Source: Chinchilla lanigera (taxonomy: Eukaryota > Chordata > Mammalia > Rodentia > Chinchillidae). Taken from it: DNA of 64,000 bases. Below the pieces are notes generated by a model. The model was not told the DNA's origin and did not search any database. It saw nothing but the letters and a program-made list of their open reading frames with translations. Below are positions 1 to 11,689 of this stretch, piece by piece. The position numbers and the translations under genes are program-made. Where the stretch lies: NCBI RefSeq assembly GCF_000276665.1, contig NW_004955427.1, positions 4,330,828 through 4,394,827 of the forward strand, written 5' to 3'. Position 1 is the stretch's first letter, and each line of letters begins with the position of its first letter.

Positions 1-2100
1 ATTTATAGTTTTATTGGAAAATTGAAGTTAATATTCTCAGGAAATGAAAAAATACTGCAAGGGACTTATTATTAGAATCAATTTTTCTGAAAATGGTGTC
101 AACTATCTGACAAAGAAATAATTGCCAGTAGCAAGCTGAAATATTAACCAACTTTTCATTTTAAAGCATGTGAAAATGTCTAACTTTTCTCTGATTCAGA
201 GCATTTAACAACTTTTTATCTAAGAAGGCAAATAGTAAATGCTAAATTTCATGTTAGGATAATGTTCACAGTCACGTAAGTAGCATTTTGATCAGAGATT
301 CACTAAGATAAATTGAGGACACGTAGTCATGATAAAAATAGTTATTTGATAACACAAGTGTATGAAAATTTTGCATAATGTGATAGAGCAGTTGCATGTG
401 AATTTGACTGCACTTAGTAAATTTATATTAAAAGATTTGCAATAAGACACAATTTTCTACATCTTTTTCCCAACCTATTTCTATGAATATATTATATTGG
501 ATATCATTCAGTCACTTATTATGACTTTAACTGTAGCAAGATTTTATGGGATGAAAAGAAAAACAGCTTGGAAAGATAATAATATCTCTAGCAACAGAGG
601 TTTGGATTTCCTTGTCTCCTGAGTTTTGAATTTGAGAATTTTCCAAAAGTGAGCTATTTTTATAGCCATGCAACCCTAAGACTGTTAACCTACATAAAAG
701 TTATTTCTATATAAAGCTAACAATGTGACCAACAATTAATAAAATTTTTTTTGATGAAAGCTTGATTTTGTTTTTCTTGGAAATGTGTCATTCAAGATCA
801 ATTGTTTTTAGACTACAATATTTTCTGTAGCACATATAAATGGCCCTGATAGCACAATTTTGCATACCTACACACAACCCATTCTTTAATTTTCAATCTT
901 ATTATATACCATTCATGCAACATTGCAATTTGAAGTCAACAGGGAAAATAATATGGCATTGTCATGTCAAAATACACTAGTAATTGAGACTTTGATGAGC
1001 ATAATTTTATGGTCTTTTGGTATTTTGCAACATAACACATAACAGCATAGCTTAGTAGATATGAGAATATAAGAGAATATATAAGAGAATATATATTTCT
1101 ATTGCTTAAGATGTGAGCATGTATTGATGCTCATTAATAAGATATGGAAAAATCAACCTAGAAAATGGAATCTATGAAGAGGAGAAACACTATTTGTAAA
1201 ATACATGGCTGACTCTACAATAAGTTAATTTTACTTACATTTGGATCTTGTGTAGTTTTTCAAGGTTTTGGCCAACCTGTGGTTCACAAAAGCGTAGACA
1301 CTCACACTTAATGGTAAATCAAAGCCCATGCTGCATGACATTTTCTTTTACTTGAAGGAAATAATATTTTTGACTAAGTATATATGTCATGAGTCACATA
1401 GGTTTCATTCACTGTAAAGTTAACATTTGTGTAAAAAGGCATATGGAAAGTCTTAAAAAAAGAAAGTTTATTTTTATTAAAATTTAAAGCATAGATAAAG
1501 CAATATCTAAATAGTTTTCTACATATTTGGATATATTTGCCATTAGTCTTCCAATTACTGTTTTTCTTGATGAAAATTTCATTTCTTTTATCAGTTTTCA
1601 CAATGCTTTTTCATATTTTAGGTTGATGTTTTCAGGGTCAGAGATATTTTCAGTAGTGATGGGAATCTGGGATTTCACTGCAATTGCACGCAAATTTGAT
1701 GACATGGTTACATATAAAAAATTATTGCAAATGTTTCAAAATGCTAAGGTATTGATTGAAACTTAATTGGATTGTGTCTGCAACTTATCAGATCATTTTA
1801 ATGCCAAATGATCCAGTGTCTTCATGATTTACTATCATTTGAAAAATTGCTCTTGGAGAGGTCTAGAAATTGTATAGCAGGTACATTTTAATTCCACCAT
1901 TCTGTTTTATGATTGGGGTTTAAATTATTACTTGGCCCTTACCTTTGTAACCTGATTTAATAATGTGCATCACCCTAAATCCTGTATGATCAACTAAATG
2001 TTCTCCCTGCTCTTCCTTTCATTTCATGAACTATGTTTCCTGTGTGTTTTGGCTCATCTTGCTGTTTCTTCTTAAGTATATGCCTAGTTATCCACCTCTT
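1..2100. other. AT-rich stretch, no gene seen
   Basis: This stretch has stop codons in all frames and no frame with a recognisable protein. The only local structure I see is a short imperfect tandem run of AGAGAATATA-like units near 1063-1097. No SINE or LTR head or tail is recognisable. It may contain very old repeat remnants that I cannot identify by eye. Confidence 0.6.
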
Positions 2101-2103
2101 CCC

Positions 2104-2227
2104 TTCAGTCCACCATGCATCCATCCATCTATCCATCCATCCATCATCCATCCATCCATCCATCCAACCATCCATCCATCATCCATTCATCCATCCATCC
2201 ATCCATCCATCCATCTATCCTTCCTTC
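2104..2227. repeat. (ATCC)n microsatellite
   Basis: A tetranucleotide run of CATC/ATCC units with scattered interruptions (CATCATCC, AACC, ATTC, CTAT), ending in TTCC units. Because four is not a multiple of three and the units lack stops, several overlapping frames stay open on both strands and encode His/Pro/Ser/Ile or Trp/Met/Asp/Gly runs. These are artefacts of the repeat, not proteins. Confidence 0.95.
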
Positions 2228-2884
2228 CTTGCATCACTCTGCCTTCGTTTCTTCTAGTCAAATGTTTCGTGTTTTATTTTCAGGGCTCAGTCTTTCACCA
2301 GATTTCATAAAACTTTTCCATAATTAGCTTGCCTCTTAGTGATTTCTCCCTCCTTCCACATTTATGTTTTTAAATTTTTGTTTGGAATATGATAGCTTCT
2401 CATATATATATATATTCATATATATTCATTTATATTATATTTCTATAAATATCCTGTTATTTTGTAAAGACACAAGACAGTAAATTTCTCCTTCAGAAGA
2501 ATCATGATTCAATGCATAATAGATTCTAAGAAAAAACTTGTCTCCACACGGCCTCTTAGTACCAGTGTGTGGTCTCAGCACAGATACTGTTGACCTAGAA
2601 TAGTAGGGTCACAGGCTTTTGTTGTGATCAGTTTCCTCTACCCACGATCAACTCACCGCTCCTAAATTTCCTCTGAGCAATGATTTAATACTTATTGACC
2701 ACTTTGTGCCCACAGACCATATTTCTTGGCTCTGGCAAGAAAATGATAAATAAGGTATTAATCAATTTATTGTCATGAAACTTGTATCCCAGGTTTAAAA
2801 AACTGTTCAGATGTTTCAGTGGGGAAATATCTCTGGGAAAAATAGGCTGAAAACTGAAGAATAAGGTAAATCCATATTCACAAA

Positions 2885-3745
2885 TAAGACCTGCTTAACC
2901 ACATCTGACTGGGGCTAATGTCCCAAGTACATAAGGAACTCAAACAATTCAACAGTAAAAATCAAATGACCTGATTAAAAAGAAAAGTAGACTGTGATAG
3001 ACATATCTCAAAAGAAAACATGGAGATGAGTAACTATGTGAATAAATGATCATGATTTGTTTGTGAAACAAATCATCAGTGAAGCAAAATCGTATGTGAT
3101 ATCATTGCACTTCTGTTTGAGCGGCTGCTATAAAAAGACAAAACATGAAGACATTGGAAAGAATGTGGAGAGATGGAAACCCTTGTGCAGTCTAGGTTGT
3201 GATGCACACTTACACGGTCACCATGGAGGATTGCATGGTGTTCCTCGAAGCACAACAAATACCGAGATCAGGGGATCCACTCTGAAGTGTGTGTTCAAAT
3301 GATAGGGAGAGAGTTAGAGGAAGGGATATATGCATTTCAGTATTCACTGTAGCATTACTTACAACAGACAAGATATGGAATCAGACTGTGTGTCTACCAA
3401 TCAATGGATGAAGAAAATATGATATATGTGTATAGGTAAACACAAAATTGAATATTCACCCTTAAAAAAGAAGAAATCTTGTCATTTATGAGAAGATGGA
3501 CACATCTTTAGGGCATTCTGTCAAGTGAAAAAAAGACTAGCTCAGAAAAGCAAATATGAAAATTTCAATTATGTGTGAAGTATAAAAAATCTAGGAGAAT
3601 AGATTTGAAATCTTCTCACTACAAACATTTATAAGAATGTGAGGTAATGCTCATGTTAAATAGCTTGATTTTGCCATTCCACAATGTATGTAAATGAGAA
3701 AACATTATATATGTATATATAAGTGCCTTTTATGTGTCAATTAAG
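2885..3745 (+). mobile_element. LINE-1 3' end (ORF2 C-terminus and 3' UTR), old
   Basis: The sequence follows the order of the mammalian L1 ORF2 end. It has a 'aaggaactcaaacaattcaac' segment, then 'atctcaaaagaaaacatg', the 'gaatgtggagagatggaaac' segment, 'agcattacttacaacagaca' and 'tcaatggatgaagaaaatat'. A 3' UTR-like part follows, with the 'ctgtcaagtgaaaaaaagac' motif. Many stops and indels break the frame, so it is an inactive, 5'-truncated fossil, probably of an L1M-type subfamily. The right edge near 3745 is approximate. Confidence 0.85.
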
Positions 3746-3749
3746 AATA

Positions 3750-5315
3750 AATTAAGTAGAAAAGAAAGACCTCTCTACTGAGACAGAATCCACTGGAGCC
3801 ATAAATTGGTAAGAACATTTAATGGTAATTTTGACAAATCCCTGAAGGCTGAGCTTGGGGTAGCATGACAGTGAGAAACTTCTGAGGACACAGCATTAAG
3901 AAAGCCCTGAACTTTCATGGCTCCAGGAATTTCACCAGGTTCAGCAAAAGAATTAGTCCTTTATAGTTCTAATAGGTCCAAGAGAAAACCAGTATGAAAT
4001 ACGACCAGAGCATTCCCCATAATAAATTTTACTCTGCAGGTTAAAAGATTTTACTTAAACCTTGTTTTGCTTGAGAAGAAGCATTTAACTCACTTATCCA
4101 TATTTATTTTTCCATCTTAAGAGTAGAAAAATATGCATGTTAAAGGTCTTTGAACTACAGTCCCCTACTATTATTCCTATTGATGTGCATTGTATAATGA
4201 TAAAGTAGGTCAGTTATCCAAAGCACATAGCAGTCTTTAACATATATACCCACTAAGAGTCAGCATACATAGAACAACAATGGTTAAAACTGCAACGAGA
4301 ACTATACAAAAAAAAAATGACTATTATCATTGGAAAATTCCATGTCTCACTATCACTTATTGATAAATCCCAAATACAGACAGTCAGTAAAGATAGTGTT
4401 GAATAGCACTATCAGTCAATCCACTGGAGAAACCCAAAATGAGTTGTTATAAGTAGAATGGAAATTCCTTACTCAGTTTCTAAAGCTAAAAGCGATTTAG
4501 TTATTTTTATAAGTGGGTCCAAATACACATTTGTTCAGGTCCTACGTTTCATGTAGTATTGAGGAGATTAACTCAAGGTTTCCAATCTTTGTCTGACCCT
4601 TCAATGGCAGGGCCTTTAACTGTGATTTAATTCCATGTAAAATGTGATGGTGGATCCAGATATTTTTACTTGCTGACAATCAGCAAAATTTGAGGATGAA
4701 CAAGTTGGTAAGATTAGTTAATAGTAGCCAAAGAAATAATGTAAGAGACTAATATTTTTATACAAAATTGCTTAGTTGTTCATTAACAAAGGCTTTCCAT
4801 AGTCTTACTTGGTTACGGGATTTTCACATGACATTGATGTTGAATTGCACGTATGTATGATAAGGCAAGGAGACACTGACTTGGGGGAGGAGCCCGTTCC
4901 TTCCATCTTTTGATTAAAGATATAGTATGTGAGGTCACATGTGGCTAGATCCCTTTTCTTATTTTTTGATGTAATTTTCTCTCAGTAGATGAATTGTTAA
5001 ATCTGACAGCTGTTGCAGCTGTTATACACTTTTAACTACTGCCAAGGAATGATATTACCAAAGTGGATGGAAGCCTGTTTTTTGTATTATGCTGCAAAGA
5101 AATAGTAGCCCATCTCCAAGTCATTCTGTGTTGCAAATTATCTACACAGTATTTGTAGAAAAGCAGAAGGAGAATGAATGGAAGAAATTGACATATTCAC
5201 CGGGACAGTGGCAGCCAGTGTTTTGTGATATAATCATATGTAATATGACTCGTTTGGACTCCAGAAAATATATTTTTTCTTTTATTAAAAAATTAAGAGC
5301 ATACATGTCTTGATG
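3750..5315. other. No gene seen; unclassified sequence
   Basis: No coding frame, SINE head or LTR is recognisable. Bases 3770-4020 are somewhat less AT-rich ('actgagacagaatccactgg' and onward) and could be an old LTR or ERV fragment, but I see no diagnostic motif. Confidence 0.5.
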
Positions 5316-5319
5316 ACTT

Positions 5320-5690
5320 TGCACTTGTTGCTGAGACAAAATACCTGATGCCCAAAATTAAGGAAGGAAAGGTTTATTTAGCTCACAGTTTGTGGAGATT
5401 TCACTCCATACTCGGCTGGCTCCAAGGCAGAGTGGCACACAGCAGAGGGCAAAAGTTCACAGTGGCAGAAGACAAAAAAAGCAAGAGCAAAAGGAAGAAG
5501 TAGCAGCAGAGAGCAGGCCTCCTTCACTCCCTTACAATGTATACAAACTACCTGCCCCAGGACAAGTGTAGCACTTACATCCATAATTCCAACATTGGAC
5601 CACGAATCAATCATAAACTCTAGAAGCCTGCCCCATGACTGCATGAGGCTGTGGGGACACCCAGACACAAACCATAACAATACATAGTAG
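5320..5690 (-). mobile_element. MaLR-type LTR (MST/THE/MLT-like), reverse orientation
   Basis: Read on the plus strand, the order matches the reverse complement of a MaLR LTR. It runs from a 'ctgagacaaaatacctgatg' segment and 'ggtttatttagctcacagtt', through a purine-rich 'aaaaaagcaagagcaaaagg' part, to 'ggctgtggggacacccagac' and 'aaccataacaa'. On the minus strand it therefore starts with a TTGTTATGGTTTG-like 5' end. MaLR LTRs derive from ERVL-related non-autonomous elements. An open minus-strand frame of about 100 codons lies inside it and has no coding significance. Confidence 0.7.
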
Positions 5691-5789
5691 AGTCATTTTA
5701 AGAGAACATGTAAATTAGTTTTTAAATTTTCATTCACTCCACCTTCATATCACTACTATTTTGTAAGTTCTTCCTCTAAGTGGAATATA

Positions 5790-6185
5790 TTGCTATTTAG
5801 GTTGCAGTCTGGGTTAGCCAACTTTCTCTTGTGATAACTGAATACTACAGTCTGGGTTTCCAGGAAGCATGAGTACATTAGCTCTCCCTGTCTAGAGGCG
5901 AGGAAGTTCACAAGCTTGTGCCTGTATCCACCCAGCATCTAGTGTGGTTGCTCTTATCAGTGATAACGTGGCAGAGGGCATCACATGATGAGACTGAGGA
6001 AACATCTATGACTCAAGCCTTTCTCCCTGTTCTATGAAGCCACCTACCCAGTCACCTTGATAACCTCATCTACCCCTAGTTATCTGCCAAAGGAGATACC
6101 TTCATGACTTTGGGGAGTTAAATTTCTAACACGTGGAATTTAACAAATACATTCCCATCAGAGCATGGGCATTCCTACACTTGCA
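5790..6185 (-). mobile_element. Second MaLR-like LTR, diverged, reverse orientation
   Basis: The segment has a similar order to the preceding LTR: 'taactgaatactacagtctg', 'gaggaagttcacaag', 'gcagagggcatcacatgatg', 'cacctacccagtcacc', and a 5'-end-like 'tttggggagttaaatttcta'. The match to a MaLR consensus is weaker and contains indels, so the subfamily is not assignable and the borders are approximate. Confidence 0.45.
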
Positions 6186-6189
6186 TTAT

Positions 6190-6970
6190 TTAGTTTGAGC
6201 ATTTTCAGCAGAACAAGAAACTTTAGCTTCTGTTGAAAGTCAGAAGAATATATTTCCAAGAGATAAGGGCCAGCTTTTAGTTGGTTTGCTTCTCCATGTA
6301 CTGCCTTTCCTTTGTGACTTCAGCATCATTAGTGTTCTCACCTTTCAGAATAACAAGTCTCTTTTAATTGTATTATCCATATCTCTAAGAACTTGTAAAG
6401 GCACGACTTGAAATTCCAAATAATAATAATTACTTTTAAAAAACTCAGAAGGCTGGAAAAGGGCTATACTTTACTGCTTTATTACTCAAATTATCAACTT
6501 ATGTAGAATGTGCTCTTGTTATGGATTCTGTGGTCATATAAAAATACTTCCAAAATAAACATTACCAGGAAATATAACTAAATCTAGGAACCAAACAAAA
6601 TAATTGGCTACACTCAATTCTCTCCAGAATTTTACACTGATTTTTAAATATTTATATTTTTTCTATGAATGGGGTTATCTTCAGAGAAATATAATTAATG
6701 AGGTGTAACGTATGGTATTTATCATCTTCATTTTTGCAGACAATAACATAAACAAGGACAAGCACTGTGTCATCCCTTGAAAAACTTGTGACCGATAGAG
6801 AAAAGAATGGCCATCGGTCACTTCTAGACTGATCAGGAGAAAACATATTTTTCGAAACTCGCAAGCAAAACTGGTAAATAATTTTCTAAAATTAACATTA
6901 CTTCAAAGTTCACAGAAAATACATTAGCTCTTATTCTTTATGCTCAAACGAAACTTAGAGGAATAACTTT
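6190..6970. other. No gene seen
   Basis: AT-rich sequence without a recognisable repeat or coding frame. It precedes the duplicated block that begins near 6976. Confidence 0.5.
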
Positions 6971-6975
6971 TTTAA

Positions 6976-7175
6976 CTTTTAAAATTCAGGCTGACAGAAC
7001 CCTGTACTTTGTAGGATCAGTAATGAGTGGAATAGTTTATAAAACACACAGAAAGACATAATTTCCTTGTCTTAGTCACTACCTATGGTGTTCCTGTAGC
7101 TGCGCCTCTGGTGATTGACTGTGTACCCTCTACTCTTTTCTGTGTGTCAAGCACTGGGCTACAAATTTACAGCCT
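6976..7175. repeat. Direct duplication, copy 1
   Basis: This ~200-bp block starts at 'cttttaaaattcagg' and ends at 'acaaatttacag'. It recurs at 7512-7710, about 536 bases downstream in the same orientation, at roughly 85% identity by eye. Shared stretches include 'ctgtactttgtaggatca', 'tagtcactaccta', 'ggtgttcctg' and 'ttttctgtgtgtcaag'. I do not recognise it as a known repeat. Similarity may extend at lower level to GA-rich sequence near 7245-7300. Confidence 0.85.
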
Positions 7176-7511
7176 ATTGTTAGAGCAAATTAATTAATTC
7201 TTAATTATTTTTAAAATTTCCTCATCTGAATAACAAGAAAGAAAGGGATAATTGAAGTGAAGACTATGGAGGAGGGAAAGAAGTTACAATGAAGAAGAAA
7301 TACGTTTGTATGTCCAAAACGTAGCAAAACAGCATTAAATAAAAGACTGTCCAATTAAAATATGTTCGAGGAATTAATGTTAATGGCACGGAAAGGGCAA
7401 ATTCTTGGAAACTGGAATTTGTCCTGAGATTTTATTGCCCATCATCACAGGAAAGTTAAGGCTCAACGGTGCTAAATTATTTGTCTCAACTGTGGAGTGG
7501 AATGCTTTATC

Positions 7512-7710
7512 CTTTTAAATTTCAGGATGACAGACTCTGTACTTTGTAGGATCAAAAAGAAGTGGAACAGCTTATAAAGCGCAAAGAAAGATATAATTTC
7601 CATGTCGTAGTCACTACCTACGGTGTTCCTGCGGCTTCACCTCTGATAATCGACTGCGTGTCCTCTACCGTTTTCTGTGTGTCAAGAACAGTGCTAAAAA
7701 TTTACAATCT
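7512..7710. repeat. Direct duplication, copy 2
   Basis: Partner of the block at 6976-7175. The start of this copy, a pyrimidine-rich 'ccttttaaatttcag' followed by G, looks like a splice acceptor in both copies. A 72-codon open frame (7562-7780) runs through this copy but is not kept open in copy 1, so I do not call an exon. The downstream 'gaaatgaagaaaggaaagaa' resembles sequence downstream of copy 1. Confidence 0.85.
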
Positions 7711-8169
7711 TACACTACACAGTATTAGAAAGAAAAAAGATTCCTTTGAAATGAAGAAAGGAAAGAAGGTACTTACCTGAATTCATGATGTTGAGAACAA
7801 GTACATAATGAGTAATCTAAGAAATCTAATCCGGAGCTCTCTGTATATTGCAGGTATTTAGATAGACTCAGACTGCCAAAATATACCAGCCCTGTTTCTC
7901 ATCTTCTCTTCCACTTACATGAAAGAAGAGCATCACCAGCTTCTCACAGAGCGCATTGTTTAGGACAATGAGATAATAAGGCCATCTGCTTGCAAATAAC
8001 TAAGAGGGAGTAGGCACCTGTTTCCTCTTTTAGGCTAATGTTTATGGAAATAATAATGTACGGATACCTATTACACATTTTCATCTTTATTTATACTTTA
8101 TCTCTCACCCCAGAGAAACAAGCAGTATCTACACATGTGTGTTTGATTTATTGTGCTGAAAAGTATGGT

Positions 8170-8425
8170 CTCAACATGCAATGTTCAAATGGGAAGGGGA
8201 GCAAGGGAGAGGGGGGAGGAAAAGGAAAAAAGGGAAAAGTAAAAAATATGAAAAAAAGGAAAAAATTGGAAACAAAGCTTTTGTAAATGGGGAGGGGAGG
8301 AAGGGTGGAAGGAAAGGTAGGAAAATGGGGGAAAAAAGAAACAAGTTATCTAGTGTGCAGATACAGATGATCTGTGATGAATGGGATCATTCTATATACC
8401 TAAAATAAAATGAATAAAGCTTGAT
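8170..8425 (+). repeat. Purine-rich tract, possibly an L1 3' UTR tail
   Basis: From about 8185 to 8340 the plus strand is almost entirely G and A (runs such as 'gagaggggggaggaaaagg'). It is followed by 'ctaaaataaaatgaataaag', which contains AATAAA, and an A-rich end. A G-rich polypurine tract followed by a poly(A) signal is typical of mammalian L1 3' UTRs. I cannot identify ORF2 upstream, so the L1 assignment is an inference. Lys/Gly/Arg-rich open frames here are low-complexity artefacts. Confidence 0.45.
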
Positions 8426-8684
8426 TGGGAAAAAATACATTTCTTTGGAAAAGTAGTAAAGCCATAATGTGATATATCCAGGTCCTTTTAAAACCCTAAC
8501 CCTTAAATTTATCCTACGTGAAGTAAAGTCCTCAAAATACAAGGATTATTGTTTCTCTTAAACTGCATTCTTAAAATTAAATGCAGAGATATACACTTTT
8601 ATTGTTTTTGCTTGACTAACATTTGAAAGCTGAGAATAACTGAATTCAATTTTTGCAATATAATGAGAAAGACTTTTTAATTTT

Positions 8685-8875
8685 ATGCTCACAAATTATA
8701 CTTGTCTGCATTTGTTGAGCACAAAGTGATGCTTTGGATTTTTACTACAATGAGGAGTGATCAAATCCAACTACTTAACTTATCCATCACCTCATATATT
8801 TGACAATTTTGTGATAAAAATAGAGACTTCTTCTCTTAGTAATATTGAAATGTACTATATTCAATGAGCAGGTAC
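8685..8875 (-). mobile_element. LINE-1 3' UTR fragment, reverse orientation
   Basis: The plus strand shows the reversed L1M 3' UTR pattern: 'atgctttggatttttactac', 'gagtgatcaaatccaac', 'tatccatcacctcatatatt' and 'ttctcttagtaatattgaaa'. This is recognisable from old L1 families. Only the 3' UTR portion is present, and it abuts L1 material of opposite orientation downstream. Confidence 0.65.
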
Positions 8876-9084
8876 ATTTATCATGCTATATAACAAATCT
8901 CAAAGAAACTCAAACTCATTCTCCCTGAGACTCTACACCATTTGATTATGGATGCTGCAAACGTATAGGAGATGCATAAATCAAAAACTAAAAAAAAGAT
9001 TTCCAGTATACCTATACAGAAAACTGTCAAGTCACAAAGGAAGATAGTTAGAGAGGAGGAAACATCCAAAATATCTATGAGGCA

Positions 9085-9560
9085 ACCAGAGCATAACTAT
9101 GAAAAAGGCAGTAATAAGTCCTGTGGTTAACAATTACCTTGAATATAAATGTTTTAAATTTTATACTCAAAGGACATAGAGTAAATGAATTAATAGAAAA
9201 ATTCAGAGCCAGTTATATGTAACTTACAAGAGACTCACTTACTTTAAGGCACACATAGACTGATAGTGAAGGGATGGAAAAAGATATTCCATGGTGATGG
9301 GAAATAAAATAGAGCAGAGCTAGTGATAGTCTATCACAGAAAATACACTTTACATCAAAACATGCAAAAAAATGAAGAATGCTATATAATGATAAAGGGG
9401 TGAATTAATCAAGGACATTCAACAATTACAAATATACACACACCAACAGTGTAGTAGTTAAACATATAAAGCAAATATTGAAGGATTTGAAGGGAGAGAA
9501 AGATTGCAGGACAGCAATGGTAGGGGACTTTGATACACTACTTACAATAATGAAAAATAA
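9085..9560 (+). mobile_element. LINE-1 ORF2 N-terminal fragment (endonuclease region)
   Basis: Nucleotide order matches the 5' part of L1 ORF2: 'ggcagtaataagtcctgtgg', 'aagagactcacttac', 'agtgaagggatggaaaaaga', 'tatataatgataaaggggtg' and 'ggtaggggactttgatac'. The last two correspond to the apurinic/apyrimidinic endonuclease domain. Frameshifts and stops are frequent. ORF1 and the reverse transcriptase part are absent, so this is an internal, inactive fragment. The left edge could extend to about 8880. Confidence 0.8.
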
Positions 9561-9798
9561 TATGGCCATTAAATTAATTGAGAAGCACTAGTCTTAAGAC
9601 CATGCTGCAGCTATGTTTTTAAAGAAAGAGACTAACAATGGGAAGGTAGTTTTCCACTAGAATGCAGAAATCTAAATTTTTAAAATTGTGTGATGTGTTT
9701 AGAAGGCTTGCATACAAGTGACATTTCTTACAGCGTACAGAGCTCCACCACCCACCTGTTAGTGCACATGTCACGACAGCAAATTTACATTCATTTTT

Positions 9799-9897
9799 TT
9801 TTTTTCTTTTTGGTTTTTTTGGTTTTTCTCCGGTACTGGGAACCGAACTCACGACCTTGCGCTTGCCAGGCAGGTGCTGAGCTAAATCCCCAGCCCC
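9799..9897 (-). mobile_element. tRNA-derived ID-like SINE, reverse orientation
   Basis: On the minus strand the element begins GGGGCTGGGGATTTAGCTCAG and ends with CCGGTACCGG-like sequence followed by an interrupted A tail (the T-rich run 9790-9828 on the plus strand). It is flanked by a target-site duplication, tacattcattttt, at 9786-9798 and 9898-9910. The good duplication and conserved body suggest a relatively young insertion. Open frames on both strands across it (up to 136 codons) are by-products. Confidence 0.9.
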
Positions 9898-9999
9898 TAC
9901 ATTCATTTTTGATGACATGGTGTTCTCCATTCTAATACACTGAACTAGAATCTCTATGAGCAAAGGGTCCTGACTCTTCGATGCCTTAGTCTGTCTGGT

Positions 10000-11590
10000 A
10001 TGGTCTAAGTTATTAATAAATGTATACAAAATGAATTAATAAAACATGTCTTAAGTAATTACACATTCCATTTAGCTAGTAAATCCTGTTTCATGTAAAA
10101 AAATTGATAATCTAAGCAGAATTATATGACAAATACTATCATTATTGATCTTTCTGATTACAACTACTTGCAATTTACAAAATACTATTTATTTAGTGTA
10201 AATGATTCCTGGACTGTTTTGTTTAATTTTTTAAAAGCCTTATTTCATGTAGAACAGGGATCTAGATCCAAGCAGAAAAAAGAAAAAGATAATTGTACAT
10301 ACATTCTTATAGTTTGGAGTCCAAATATAAATTATGATTCAGAACATTACTTAGATATCTTAACTAAGGGAAGACATTAAAGTCATGGTTTTAAAATTAG
10401 CTTCATTGAAATATTCATGCAATTTATTGATTTCCCCATGGAAAAGTTAATGTGTCTTAATCATCAAAAATAACACATCCTTCTCAGTTCTCTTTGTTTA
10501 ATTTGTCTTTTAAAAACTTTTACAGTACTATTTGTTGTAATATAATGTATGAGAGAAAGAAAAATGAATTAGAGAATTACCTAAGTTCTGAATATTGTCA
10601 TTTTTTCCTATTTTAATCTGGGTAATTCTACAATTTAAACATTAATACTATTAGTCACTTTAAAGTACAGCCTGGTTGGTGCTTTGGATATTTTTACAAT
10701 ATTTGCAAGGAGTTGTTTATTCTATATTCACAACTGGTGCTATTATGTCATTGTTTTAATACTCATCTGAAGACTTTAAGAATACATTCAGGCATATTCA
10801 GTTGATTAGAAGTGTCTCCCTTTGGAGAGCCCAGACAGGTTTTTTTTTTTTTTTTAATGACTTGTAACTTTGAAAACAACTTAATTCTGATGAAATATTC
10901 CACATCAACAAGTAATCTTAAAAACTGGTGGTCTTTCAAATTCCTTAATTATGGACAATGATTCTGAACACTGCCTTAAATTTCAACTTTCACAGGTTGA
11001 GTTCTTCAGAAGCCATAAAAAATATTTTAAAAATACACTGAGTAACTTTAAAGAATACAGGATTCTTAAAGGATATACTTTTTTCACCCTTTCTTCCTGT
11101 TTTAAATTTTTTGCAGCAACCATTGAACATCCTACAGTTTTAGGGGCCTACTCCACCACCACACTCCACTTTGCAAATTCCAGCACAAATACAATACAGT
11201 TGTCACTCATGCTATTCTAATTTATTTAGTGAAATGAATTGCCAAGAGTCAAAACCCAAGGAGACAGTCATGTGGTCTGATAGATCTTTATCTGTTATTA
11301 CAAAATCAAAACAAAAAACTTATGTACAAGGATTTCCCACATTTGTAACATAGATTCAGGTTTTTAAGGTTCTAACAAATTAATGTACTCAGAAGAAAGT
11401 GATAATCTTGCTATTTAGTATATCAAAGGCAAACTTTTATTATTGAAAACTATGTTTTGATAATATATTCAGTGAACCATAATTTTTTTTTCAAAATTCA
11501 CTAAAACAGAAGACACCTCTTGTCAGAATAAAAAGCTATGGTATGAGAACATGTAACAGAATATAAAAATAATTAAATCTGAAGAATGCC
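10000..11590. other. No gene seen
   Basis: AT-rich sequence with a T run at 10840-10856 and no recognisable element. Short open frames such as 10951-11220 show no domain, no start context of note and no codon bias that I can detect. Confidence 0.5.
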
Positions 11591-11689
11591 GATTCTTAGG
11601 CAAAAGTGTCAAATTTCCTCCCTAGCATCTCCTCAGTTTTCCTTGTGGAGATTGAAGTGATCTTTGGACGTATATGTTCTTCTAAACCA

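Noticed and set aside
2026..2327. Overlapping open frames of 61-94 codons on both strands
   Set aside because: They lie in the (ATCC)n microsatellite; the repeat keeps several frames open at once, giving His/Pro/Ser or Trp/Met/Asp runs.
2685..2790. Possible L2/MIR-type remnant ('attgaccactttgtgcccaca')
   Set aside because: The resemblance is suggestive but too short and diverged to call by eye.
8038..8408. Lys/Gly/Arg-rich frames
   Set aside because: Direct translation of a purine-rich low-complexity tract.
9619..10029. 136-codon minus-strand frame
   Set aside because: Runs through an ID-like SINE; no domain and no transcript signal.
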